NCBI GenBank assembly: GCA_030042915.1
Contig: JASHYS010000088.1
Coordinates: forward strand, 1 to 14,246
Direction of reading: 5' to 3'
Source: Acidobacteriaceae bacterium
GTDB taxonomy: Bacteria; Acidobacteriota; Terriglobia; Terriglobales; Acidobacteriaceae
Length of the DNA stretch: 14,246 nt
The position numbers and the translations under genes are program-made. The notes beneath the pieces are model-generated. The model made no database searches. It had not been told where the DNA came from and worked only from the letters and a program-made list of their open reading frames with translations. Below are positions 7,213 to 13,656 of this stretch, in pieces; within the stretch, counting starts at the first letter, position 1, and every line of letters begins with the position of its first letter.

Positions 7213-8009
7213 CCGACTCTCCCCCCGTAGCTGAGATCGTTGCTACCAATGTCCCGCAGAGCGCTCGATCACTTGACGAGCTTGTTGAGCGCGAACGCGA
7301 ACTGATGGAGCGAGTCATTCAGGGCGAGAAGGAACTCTTTTACGACCTTATCCAGCCCTACCAGCCCGCGGTGTTTCGTTTTGCCGTGGCGATCCTGGGC
7401 AATAACGCAGACGCGGAAGAGGTTGCGCAGGAAACCATTTTGAAAGCGCTTGCGAATCTGCCGGGGTTTCGCCGTGAGTCGAAGTTCAGCACATGGCTGA
7501 TTCAGATCGCGATCAACGAGGCGAAGGTGAGGCGGCGCACGTACCGCCGTAACCTGCACGATTGCCTGGATGCTGGCAGACCGAGCGATAATAGCGATTA
7601 CGTTCCCGACGATGGTGTTTACACCCCGATCGAACTCTCCGATCGGCGGCAAATTCCTTCCGAAGCGCTCGAACAGAAGGAGCTCCGCAAGGCCTTAGCC
7701 CACGCCTTGCTGTCGCTACCCGAGAAGTATCGACTTGTCCTCATGCTTCGCGATGTGCAAAAGATAAGCATCGCCGAAACCTCACAGATACTGGGCATTA
7801 GCGTGCAAAACGTAAAGACGCGCACGTCACGGGCGAGGCTGCAAATGCGAGATCTGCTGGCCCCAGGCTGGGGGGCGAATGGACGGCTAAACGTGTCGAA
7901 GGAAAGAAGAACAAGCCGAGCCAACGCTATTTCCCCGTCAGGCGTAGGCGGAGGCGTTGTCGAAAGCCCGCCGGAAGCTCGAACGGTCTCACATCGGCCA
8001 TTAACCTAA
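7209..8009 (+). CDS. ECF-type RNA polymerase sigma factor (sigma-70 family)
   Basis: A 266-aa sigma factor. Region 2 lies at about residues 37-108, with YQPAVFRFAVAILGNNADAEEVAQETILKAL and then FSTWLIQIAINEAKVRRR, which binds the -10 element. Region 4 lies at about 157-216, with LPEKYRLVLMLRDVQKISIAE and then TSQILGISVQNVKTRTSRAR, the helix-turn-helix for the -35. Start GTG 7209 overlaps the STAS stop (GTGA) and has AAGGAGG 4 nt upstream. A tail of about 45 residues after MRDLLAPG is basic and Gly/Ser-rich, and its last 27 codons run antisense to the anti-sigma gene; ECF factors usually end near region 4. It is expected to direct polymerase to stress or metal-response promoters. The bufferin operon 0.7 kb downstream is a candidate target by position only. 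Confidence 0.92.
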   Translation: MTDSPPVAEIVATNVPQSARSLDELVERERELMERVIQGEKELFYDLIQPYQPAVFRFAVAILGNNADAEEVAQETILKALANLPGFRRESKFSTWLIQIAINEAKVRRRTYRRNLHDCLDAGRPSDNSDYVPDDGVYTPIELSDRRQIPSEALEQKELRKALAHALLSLPEKYRLVLMLRDVQKISIAETSQILGISVQNVKTRTSRARLQMRDLLAPGWGANGRLNVSKERRTSRANAISPSGVGGGVVESPPEARTVSHRPLT

Positions 8010-8148
8010 CTGTGTTGCGCAAGCCATCGTGAATGGCGGTGCAATCGGGACAAAAGAGCAGGTGCTCGGCAATCTGTAAGTGCAGAGCCTGGTCCAAATC
8101 GTTGTCGATGTAATTGGAAAGTTCACGAATGACTTGCTTGCAATTCAT
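7927..8148 (-). CDS. Anti-sigma factor with zf-HC2 domain
   Basis: From ATG 8148 this gives 73 aa: MNCKQVIRELSNYIDNDLDQAL, then HLQIAEHLLFCPDCTAIHDGLRNTV. It shows the zinc-binding anti-sigma pattern, with an early Cys followed by H-x3-C-x2-C (HLLFCPDC). Such cytoplasmic modules bind ECF factors and often release them on oxidation or metal exchange. A longer GTG start at 8202 adds 18 residues; AGGGG 8 nt before ATG 8148 and the family's typical MNCK start favour the shorter form. No membrane segment follows, so it is a soluble anti-sigma. Unusually, it faces the ECF gene instead of following it, and the last 83 bp of both genes overlap antisense. Confidence 0.85.
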   Translation of the reverse strand: MNCKQVIRELSNYIDNDLDQALHLQIAEHLLFCPDCTAIHDGLRNTVRLMADVRPFELPAGFRQRLRLRLTGK

Positions 8149-8199
8149 CTCCACGGCCCCTGCCTCCGGCCACGCTGGTTCACTACCGGGGTTGCCAGT

Positions 8200-8210
8200 C
8201 ACGAAATGAC
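8200..8210. promoter_or_regulatory. Possible half-site of the enhancer palindrome upstream of anti-sigma gene
   Basis: CACGAAATG (8200-8208) is identical to the first nine bases of the reverse complement of the CACGACATTTCGTG core at 6769 and 6810; the other half is degenerate. It lies 52 bp before the anti-sigma ATG. This may be chance. Confidence 0.25.
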
Positions 8211-8229
8211 CACCGCAATCGAAGATAAC

Positions 8230-8333
8230 GCGACTCAGAACGACAAACCAAGGATCCTAGCATCTGGCGAAGGAGTACAGAGAGGGCTAGGCGGCCGGAA
8301 CATTGGTTATGCTGTTTGTCAAGTCTGAGTCGC
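8230..8333. repeat. Long stem-forming inverted repeat (structured RNA or MITE-like)
   Basis: GCGACTCAGA (8230-8239) pairs with TCTGAGTCGC (8324-8333), 10 of 10. After a 2/3-nt internal loop, GACAAAC (8242-8248) pairs with GTTTGTC (8314-8320), 7 of 7. Inside, CCTAGC (8256-8261) pairs with GCTAGG (8286-8291). The 104-nt element could fold as a branched RNA on either strand. On the minus strand it would be the 5' leader of the anti-sigma gene. No flanking target duplication is seen, so a MITE origin is open. Confidence 0.55.
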
Positions 8334-8522
8334 CAAGCTACGGCTCGAGCAGGAATGCGACTTGTCGAGTTCATTGGGCCTCTCTCAGGTAACTGGTCAG
8401 TCTGACTACGAATCAACACCAAAGTTACAGTAATTTCTCAGAGAGTTGAATACTAGGTTGGCCCAGGGTAAATACAGCAACGGTAGATGTACAACGGCCC
8501 GGTGCACCACTGCGGATGGCGA

Positions 8523-8539
8523 AGTGTGTACTACACACT
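8523..8539. promoter_or_regulatory. 17-bp perfect palindrome, candidate operator of the bufferin operon
   Basis: AGTGTGTA-C-TACACACT: two perfect 8-bp arms around one central base, 182 bp before the bufA ATG. The length and symmetry suit a dimeric repressor or activator; no regulator gene for it is identified. Confidence 0.45.
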
Positions 8540-8721
8540 GTCTTAGGCAATAGACTTCCAGCCTACACAAGATTCGTAATTGCACTATGTAACTTTCTCC
8601 TATAGCCGGACTCCTATCCAGCAATGGCATCCGATACGCAGATGTGACTATGCCAGGCTAAAGCCGCGACACACTCTTGGGTGTTTACGGCAAATCTGAT
8701 CTTTCAAGGATGGGAACAAGA

Positions 8722-9036
8722 ATGAAAACTAACTCCGCCAAGTCTCGACTGTTGACCGCGGCCATGAGCGGACTTTTGACCGTCGCCGTGCCAGCATTCG
8801 CTAACACTCAGAATTCCACCACTAACAACACGAATGTTTCTAAAGCGTCGGCTAACTCCGGCGCCCGCCTACTGTCTGTCGACCAGGAAAAGGGCAAACA
8901 TTCTTGCAAAGGGAAGAACGACTGCAAGGGGCAGGGCGGGTGTAAGTCGGGCGACAACGGCTGCAAGGGAAAGAACTCTTGCAAGGGCAAGGGCGGCTGT
9001 GCTACCGACGGCTCCAAGCCACCTCAGTTTGCCTAA
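8722..9036 (+). CDS. bufA: Bufferin precursor, six-Cys BufA2-type RiPP metallophore
   Basis: A 104-aa precursor peptide. Residues 1-27 (MKTNSAKSRLLTAAMSGLLT, ending VAVPAFA) form a Sec signal peptide with an AxA cleavage site. An Asn/Thr/Ser-rich leader follows (to about 60), then a Lys/Gly-rich low-complexity core with six Cys in repeated C-K-G-K or G-G-C units (HSCKGKNDCKGQGGCKSG, then NGCKGKNSCKGKGGC). This is the pattern of the periplasmic bufferin family with six (or twelve) Cys. The paired MNIO enzyme turns Cys into 5-thiooxazole-type heterocycles, and the mature product binds copper in the periplasm. Start ATG 8722 gives the cleanest signal peptide; ATG 8710 adds four residues. A strong hairpin separates it from bufB, which should let the precursor be made in excess. 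Confidence 0.88.
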   Translation: MKTNSAKSRLLTAAMSGLLTVAVPAFANTQNSTTNNTNVSKASANSGARLLSVDQEKGKHSCKGKNDCKGQGGCKSGDNGCKGKNSCKGKGGCATDGSKPPQFA

Positions 9037-9052
9037 CCATTCGGCCCAACCA

Positions 9053-9076
9053 GAGGGCCGGCTTGTCCCGGCCCTC
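9053..9076 (+). terminator. Intercistronic GC-rich hairpin between bufA and bufB
   Basis: GAGGGCCGG (9053-9061) pairs perfectly with CCGGCCCTC (9068-9076) around the 6-nt loop CTTGTC. No T tract follows (GTAATTGCAG), so it is probably a partial terminator or a 3'-end stabiliser. It would lower bufBCD expression relative to the precursor. Confidence 0.6.
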
Positions 9077-9117
9077 GTAATTGCAGCTTTGCTTGCCTCG
9101 AAAAGAGAGAGTTGAGT

Positions 9118-10011
9118 ATGCCTGCGAATCGCTTTAACGGCTTCACAGAATATGGTGTCGGAATCGGGCTACGAATCCCCCACTATCGCCACATTCTGCA
9201 AAACAAACCGGTCGTCGACTGGTTCGAGATCATCTCCGAAAACTATATGGTCGACGGTGGTAGGCCACTCGCGGTTCTCGACCAGATTCTCGAACAATAT
9301 CGAGTCGTGCAACACGGTGTATCGATGTACTTTGGTTCTGCTGAGCCGCTCAATCGTGAGCACCTAAAGCGGCTAAAGAATCTAGTGAGGCGGACCAAGA
9401 CGCCTTGGCTCTCCGATCACCTTTGCTGGGGAAGCGTCGACGGCCGATACACTCACGACTTGCTGCCAATTCCCTATACTTGGGAGGCCGTAAGGGTCAC
9501 GGCTCAGAAAATCCGTCAGGTGCAGGACTATCTGGCGATTCCGATCGCTGTGGAGAACGTCAGCAGCTATGCGGAGTTTCACGATTCCGTGATGACGGAG
9601 TGGGAGTTCCTGAACGAGGTGGTAGAACGCGCCGACTGCGGAATCCTGCTTGACGTCAACAATATCTACGTGAGTTCAATTAATCACGGTTTTGACCCTG
9701 CCGTCTACGTTGAGAGTGTTCCGCCCGAACGCGTTGCTCAGATCCATATTGCCGGACACTCACGGTACGAAAGGTACATCCTCGATACTCACGACCATCC
9801 CGTGATCGATCCTGTGTGGCGTCTTTACTCTCGTGCCATCGAGCGCGTCGGCCCGACCGCGACGCTGCTGGAGTGGGATGACAAGATCCCTTCTTTCGAG
9901 GATGTCCACCGGGAAGCCTCAAAAGCGAACCGATATCTGAGCGCTGCCAACGTAGCCTCGCCCATCGCCGCGCCGACCGGGCTGGTTCAATGCATGGAGA
10001 TCAGCCAATGA
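9118..10011 (+). CDS. bufB: Multinuclear iron-dependent oxidase (MNIO, DUF692) for bufferin maturation
   Basis: A 297-aa TIM-barrel enzyme of the DUF692/MNIO family. Conserved blocks in order: GVGIGLRIPHY, DWFEIISENYM, HGVSMYFG, WLSDHLCWG, HDLLPIPYT, ENVSSYAEF...MTEWEFL, DVNNIYVSSINHGFDP, QIHIAGHS, DTHDHPVIDPVW and LLEWDDKIP. The His, Glu, Asp and Asn residues in ENVSS, DVNN, HIAGH, THDH and EWDD are the expected iron ligands. It modifies the Cys residues of BufA with O2, together with BufC. ATG 9118 is preferred over TTG 9112 (purine-rich AAAGAGAG upstream). The stop overlaps the bufC start (ATGA). Confidence 0.92.
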   Translation: MPANRFNGFTEYGVGIGLRIPHYRHILQNKPVVDWFEIISENYMVDGGRPLAVLDQILEQYRVVQHGVSMYFGSAEPLNREHLKRLKNLVRRTKTPWLSDHLCWGSVDGRYTHDLLPIPYTWEAVRVTAQKIRQVQDYLAIPIAVENVSSYAEFHDSVMTEWEFLNEVVERADCGILLDVNNIYVSSINHGFDPAVYVESVPPERVAQIHIAGHSRYERYILDTHDHPVIDPVWRLYSRAIERVGPTATLLEWDDKIPSFEDVHREASKANRYLSAANVASPIAAPTGLVQCMEISQ

Positions 10012-10880
10012 GCGGGCTTTTGGAATTGCAGCGCCGGATGGCAGCCGCAGTCTTGCAGCCATTGACTTGCAGGGAAAGCATGCGAAAACGAGATTCTGCT
10101 CATCGGCCTATGACCGAGGTCGCAAGTTCGTTTATTGCGCCCAATGATCGGCTGACGAGCTTCGAACGGTTGGAAATCTATAACCGCCAGTATTGGTTCC
10201 GGCTGATGGATTCTTTCGCCGAAGATTTTCCCGGACTCCAGGCAATTTTAGGAGCCAAGCGGTTTCGCGCCATAGCTAAGGCGTACCTGACCGAATGCCC
10301 ATCGCGCTCGTTCACACTGCGTAATCTGGGTTTGCGCTTATCCACGTGGCTGGAATCGCATCCCGAATGGTTGCAGCCGAACCTGCGGCTGGCGCAGGAT
10401 ATGACGAACCTCGAATGGGCTCATATCGAGGCGTTTGATGCGGCGGAATTGCCCGCGCTCAAACCTCAGGATCTGGCGCATGGCGGGACGCTGTACCTGA
10501 CGCTTCAGCCCCACATCACCCTCCTCCAACTCGAGTATCCAGTCGACGATATACTTCTAGCGATTCGTAAACGGCAGAGATCCTACACAGCGTCTCGAGG
10601 AGATGGTCGGCGCGTACCGATCAAGAACACCAAGCCAGAAACCGTATATTTGGCCGTCCATCGCGCCGATCTCTCGGTCCATTACAGCCGGCTGGAGCAA
10701 GAAGCCTATTTCGTGTTGTCCGGGATCCGAGGAGGTCTCTCTCTCGCGCACGTTCTTGATCTGACCTTTGCGGACAGTCCTGTCCCCGACGCTGTCCAGG
10801 CACGTCAGGTTGAGCAATGGTTCCGAACCTGGATGTCCCTGGGTTGGTTCTGCAAATCAAACGCGAAGAAAGGTTGGTAG
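10008..10880 (+). CDS. bufC: MNIO partner protein (DUF2063) of the bufferin operon
   Basis: A 290-aa protein. The N-terminal half is a DUF2063 domain: LLELQRRMAAAVLQPL, RLTSFERLEIYNRQYWFRLMDS, FPGLQAILGAKRFRAIAKAYL, then the SRSFTLRNLGLRLSTWL block. In MNIO systems this protein forms a complex with the enzyme and recruits the precursor. The C-terminal half (about 170-290) is more variable (VYLAVHRADLSVHYSRLEQEAYFVLSGIRGG) and resembles the second domain of other BufC proteins. ATG 10008 overlaps the bufB stop by the ATGA pattern with GGAGA 7 nt upstream; an ATG at 9990 in the same frame is less likely. Confidence 0.88.
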   Translation: MSGLLELQRRMAAAVLQPLTCRESMRKRDSAHRPMTEVASSFIAPNDRLTSFERLEIYNRQYWFRLMDSFAEDFPGLQAILGAKRFRAIAKAYLTECPSRSFTLRNLGLRLSTWLESHPEWLQPNLRLAQDMTNLEWAHIEAFDAAELPALKPQDLAHGGTLYLTLQPHITLLQLEYPVDDILLAIRKRQRSYTASRGDGRRVPIKNTKPETVYLAVHRADLSVHYSRLEQEAYFVLSGIRGGLSLAHVLDLTFADSPVPDAVQARQVEQWFRTWMSLGWFCKSNAKKGW

Positions 10881-10884
10881 CGAC

Positions 10885-11445
10885 ATGAAAATCAGGGACA
10901 CGATTGTGCGGGCTCTTTCGGTCCTGGGAGGAATCGGCAATTCACTTCAATCCCCTTTGCTGCTTGCAGTGCGTCTCTACTGGGGTTGGCAGTTTGTGCA
11001 AACCGGGTGGGGAAAGCTACACAATATTCCTCACGTTATCGGATTCTTCACGAGCCTCGGCATTCCCGCCCCAGGCCTTAACGCCTGGGTCGTGTCGCTA
11101 ATGGAGTTTGTCGGCGGGGTTTTTCTCATCGTTGGCTTTGCAACGCGGCTGACCGGTGTGGCATTGAGCGTGGACATGATTGTTGCGTACCTAACTGCCG
11201 ACCGGCAGGCGCTGACGGCGATCTTTTCCGACCCTGGGAAGTTCTATAATGCCGATCCCTACACATTCCTGTTCGCTTCGCTGCTGGTCTTTGTATTTGG
11301 TCCTGGGAAGCTCGCACTCGATTTCCTGCTCAGCCGTCGCTTCGGCGCCGTAGCGACAAAATTGGATCGTTCTGGAGGAGACTCATTCCGCGAGGTTCCG
11401 GTTGCCGCTTCCGGCGATGCTCATTCCGACACAGGCATCTCCTGA
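10885..11445 (+). CDS. bufD: DoxX-family membrane protein of the bufferin operon
   Basis: A 186-aa membrane protein. The DoxX start PLLLAVRLYWGWQFVQTGWGKL (about 24-45) is followed by TGSx-type helices: NAWVVSLMEFVGGVFLIVGF (71-90), GVALSVDMIVAYL (95-107) and FLFASLLVFVFGPGKLALDF (about 131-151), with the FVFGPG turn common in DoxX. A polar tail of about 30 residues follows. It starts 4 bp after bufC, so it is certainly in the operon. DoxX-like proteins are regular members of MNIO operons and are thought to serve as membrane redox partners, though their role is not settled. Confidence 0.87.
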   Translation: MKIRDTIVRALSVLGGIGNSLQSPLLLAVRLYWGWQFVQTGWGKLHNIPHVIGFFTSLGIPAPGLNAWVVSLMEFVGGVFLIVGFATRLTGVALSVDMIVAYLTADRQALTAIFSDPGKFYNADPYTFLFASLLVFVFGPGKLALDFLLSRRFGAVATKLDRSGGDSFREVPVAASGDAHSDTGIS

Positions 11446-11663
11446 CTGAAGTAATAGTCGAAGTGGTGCGAATATACGCTAGCCGAGAGGGCGAGCATCC
11501 CCATCAATGTCAGCGCCTGGATTGGGAGGAGTGGGCTTGGTTGTCGGCACACAATGTCGCATCTGGCATGACCCTTCCGGCAGAGCAATCGGACAGCTTC
11601 CACGGCTATCCAATGAGAGCAGTTGTATCACTAGGATCGATTTGCCGGTCGAAAGGACTTCCG

Positions 11664-12461
11664 ATGAATCCGCTTCAAATGAACTACCTCGATGCTTATC
11701 ACAGCCTCAAGTTGACACGAGGCGACGATGGTGTGCTGGTTGCCGAATTTCACACCAAAGGCGGTCCGTTTACCTTCACTGCGCCGGATCACACCGAGTT
11801 TGTCGACGCGTTTTACAGGATCTCGCAGGATCGAGCCAACAAGGTCGTAATCCTGACTGGTGCTGGTGGGGAGTTTATTCCTAATATCGATTTCTCCACA
11901 TTCGGGAACGTGGCCGATCCCGGCATTTGGAGTCAGGTCCACGACGAAGGAGTACAGATCCTCGAGAACATCGCCAACATACGTGTGCCGGTGATTTCGG
12001 CGATTGAAGGCCGGGCCCATATTCACTCCGAGTACGCCCTGCTGGGAAGCGTGATTGTGGCGGCCGAAGGGGCAACATTCCATGATGTACCGCACTTCGC
12101 GGGAGGAATCGTTCCGGGCGATGGAATCTTTACGACCTGGAGCTATCGAGCTGGAGCAGGACGAGCCGAAGCCTTCCTTCTGAATCCGCAGCCGTTGTCG
12201 GCGCGAACTGCGCACGAATGGGGAGTGGTCGCCGAAGTTGTGCCGAATGGCAAAGCGCTCAGCCGAGCGCGCGAACTGGCTGCGCTCTACCTTAAGGTGC
12301 CGGAAGTGACCCGGCGCAACACGCGTATTCATTTCATTCAGCCACTCAAGGAACAGATTGTGCGGGGAGTTGGATATGGACTCTCGCTAGAAGGGGCATC
12401 GGCTTCGGATCTGGTCAAATCGATGCAGTCGAACGCCGGACCGCCTGCCGCCAGAGAATAG
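11664..12461 (+). CDS. Crotonase-family hydrolase resembling 6-oxocamphor hydrolase
   Basis: Start ATG 11664 has AAAGGA 6 nt upstream and gives 265 aa; the frame open from 11463 is not needed. The fold is enoyl-CoA hydratase/isomerase (crotonase). The CoA-type oxyanion region is replaced by features I recall from Rhodococcus 6-oxocamphor hydrolase: KVVILTGAGGEFIPNIDF, RVPVISAIEG, ATFHDVPHFAGGIVPGDG. His43, His121, His144, Asp153 and Glu243 align with the catalytic or binding residues His45, His122, His145, Asp154 and Glu244 of that enzyme. Predicted reaction: retro-Claisen C-C bond cleavage of a cyclic or bicyclic 1,3-diketone, with no CoA needed. The native substrate is unknown. The SDR gene 20 bp downstream is a likely pathway partner that would form or reduce the ketone. 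The spacer 11446-11663 (218 bp) should hold the promoter; no clear motif was seen. Confidence 0.82.
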   Translation: MNPLQMNYLDAYHSLKLTRGDDGVLVAEFHTKGGPFTFTAPDHTEFVDAFYRISQDRANKVVILTGAGGEFIPNIDFSTFGNVADPGIWSQVHDEGVQILENIANIRVPVISAIEGRAHIHSEYALLGSVIVAAEGATFHDVPHFAGGIVPGDGIFTTWSYRAGAGRAEAFLLNPQPLSARTAHEWGVVAEVVPNGKALSRARELAALYLKVPEVTRRNTRIHFIQPLKEQIVRGVGYGLSLEGASASDLVKSMQSNAGPPAARE

Positions 12462-12481
12462 CTTGAGATCGTCGACTTGTA

Positions 12482-13192
12482 ATGACGAAGTCAATTCTAA
12501 TTACCGGGGCATCGAAGGGCATCGGCCGAGCGGCGGCAGATGCCCTGGCCCAACAAGGTTGGGTGGTAATAGGTGTGGCACGCTCCGCCTCGCATCGTTT
12601 TCCTGGGGAATATATTTCAGCAGATCTGGCCGACAAGGAGCAAACCAGTGCTCTTGCGGCCAAGTTGGCGTCCCGCGGGGATGTACTTGGGATAGTAAAC
12701 AATGTCGGCATTGCCAAGCACGAAACAATCGAAACCGTGGAGCTAGGCCTGTTCGGCGCGGTGATGGATTTAAACGTCCGTCCCGCCCTGCAACTCACGC
12801 AAGCTCTGCTGCCGGGTATGCGATCGGCACGATTTGGACGTATTATCAACGTGACAAGCCTTGTGACGCGCGGGTTTCCCTTTCGTGCAAGTTACGCGGC
12901 GGCGAAAGCGGCACTAGAGAGCCTGACGCGCACGATGGCGATCGAGCTCGCGGCTGACGGCATTACGGCCAACGCCATCGCTCCAGGCCCCACTGAAACA
13001 GAACTATTCCGCTCTAATAATCCCGCCGGCAGCGAAGGCGAAGCCCGCTATTTGAAGAGCGTCCCCATGAGGCGATTCGCCCAACCCAAGGAGATCGCGG
13101 CTGGAATCACATTTCTTGCAAGCGAGAATGCTGGTTTCATCACAGGTCAGACCTTGTATATAGATGGAGGAGCGAGCCTTGGCAATTTCTAG
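12482..13192 (+). CDS. Short-chain dehydrogenase/reductase (FabG-like SDR)
   Basis: A 236-aa classical SDR. TGASKGIG (8-15) is the nucleotide-binding loop, NNVG (73-76) replaces NNAG, and the catalytic residues are Ser126, Tyr138 and Lys142 (YAAAK). The Ser-Tyr gap is one residue shorter than in E. coli FabG. PGPTETEL follows, and the protein ends in FITGQTLYIDGG. An Arg after the second strand (VARSA) suggests NADP(H). It reads like a FabG-type 3-oxoacyl reductase, but adjacency to the oxocamphor-hydrolase-like gene suggests a small-molecule alcohol or ketone as substrate. The 3' end overlaps by 4 bp a kinase remnant on the other strand. Confidence 0.88.
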   Translation: MTKSILITGASKGIGRAAADALAQQGWVVIGVARSASHRFPGEYISADLADKEQTSALAAKLASRGDVLGIVNNVGIAKHETIETVELGLFGAVMDLNVRPALQLTQALLPGMRSARFGRIINVTSLVTRGFPFRASYAAAKAALESLTRTMAIELAADGITANAIAPGPTETELFRSNNPAGSEGEARYLKSVPMRRFAQPKEIAAGITFLASENAGFITGQTLYIDGGASLGNF

Positions 13193-13413
13193 CCAGAGCC
13201 ACGCGGCGATAGGTGTTTGGCGAGCTGCGCTGCCGTACGCCGCGTGTCCTGCGCTTTATACGTTACGCCCATGCCGCCGCCGCCCAGCTTCTCGATGACG
13301 CTGTAGTGCGAGATCGTCCGGTCGATCTTTAGGCTGGAATCTAGGGAGAACAAGTCAATCAGTGAAAGGGACTTGCGCGACGCTTTGAAAGTTCGGCGTA
13401 AATCCCATAGCAC
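13189..13413 (-). pseudogene. Truncated Ser/Thr protein kinase (N-lobe fragment)
   Basis: The minus-strand frame of 74 codons contains ISHYSVIEKLGGGGMGVTYKAQDTR. This is the start and glycine-rich ATP loop of bacterial Pkn-type kinases (usually GGGGMGVVYKAEDTRL). Instead of the VALK lysine strand it continues RTAAQLAKHLSPRGSG and stops, so the ATP-binding Lys and the whole catalytic lobe are missing. The 33 residues before ISHY are not kinase-like. It is best read as a gene remnant, perhaps cut when the neighbouring recombinase element moved. Confidence 0.7.
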
Positions 13414-13656
13414 TCCCTGCCCGAGGGCCCGCCATTTTGGTCGCTTTATCCGCCATCGAGAAACGATTCACCTGGACGCATAGCGGGCAAGTCGTACAGG
13501 TTGCCCCAAACGGATTTGTGGGAAATTACTTTCGACAGTCGACGGGCCAGTAGCGGCGGCGATCCCTCCTCGACGTAGGCAAGACGGAAGCAACCTTTCT
13601 AGTCAGGCCATTACGGTGGCAATCGGAGAAGCATGCGCTAGCTCAATCTTGGTTTA
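13414..13656. other. Non-coding spacer between kinase remnant and recombinase
   Basis: No gene or strong repeat is recognised. Only short frames exist, and no inverted repeat or res-like array is evident. It may hold decayed DNA from the element that carried the recombinase. Confidence 0.5.

Larger units (their letters stand above)
8203..8721. other. 519-bp non-coding regulatory region upstream of the bufferin operon
   Basis: No convincing gene lies here on either strand. The stretch holds the 104-nt inverted repeat (8230-8333) and a nested set of short repeats: CTCTCT 8380-8385 with AGAGAG 8440-8445, GTAACT 8389-8394 with AGTTAC 8423-8428, and GTCAG-T-CTGAC 8396-8406. It also holds the 17-bp palindrome at 8523-8539. 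Promoters of the anti-sigma gene (leftward) and bufA (rightward) must both be here; I cannot place either with confidence. Confidence 0.6.

Noticed and set aside
8389..8410. ECF promoter of the SigF type (GTAAC ... CGAA) upstream of bufA
   Set aside because: The spacing between elements is about 2 bp too short, and the site is more than 300 bp from bufA.
8625..8640. Second sigma-54 promoter before bufA (TGGCATCCGATACGCA, GG-GC spacing of 10)
   Set aside because: The spacing is right but the -12 TT is replaced by AC, and no enhancer palindrome lies nearby; too weak to call.
8900..9000. Direct repeats suggesting a CRISPR or tandem DNA repeat
   Set aside because: The repeats are codons of the Cys/Lys/Gly-rich bufferin core; no spacers or conserved repeat length.
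11421..11603. Minus-strand 60-codon ORF with a hydrophobic stretch in the spacer before the crotonase
   Set aside because: The hydrophobic segment is short, there is no known family, and it overlaps the end of bufD; a decayed gene cannot be shown.
11631..12332. Long minus-strand ORF (233 codons) opposite the crotonase
   Set aside because: Arg/Ser-rich with no recognisable domain; a shadow of the strongly coding + strand frame with conserved catalytic residues.
13444..13555. Short + strand open frame (about 35 residues, FTWTHSGQVVQVAPNG) in the right-hand spacer
   Set aside because: No start codon, no family recognised, too short to support as a gene or remnant.
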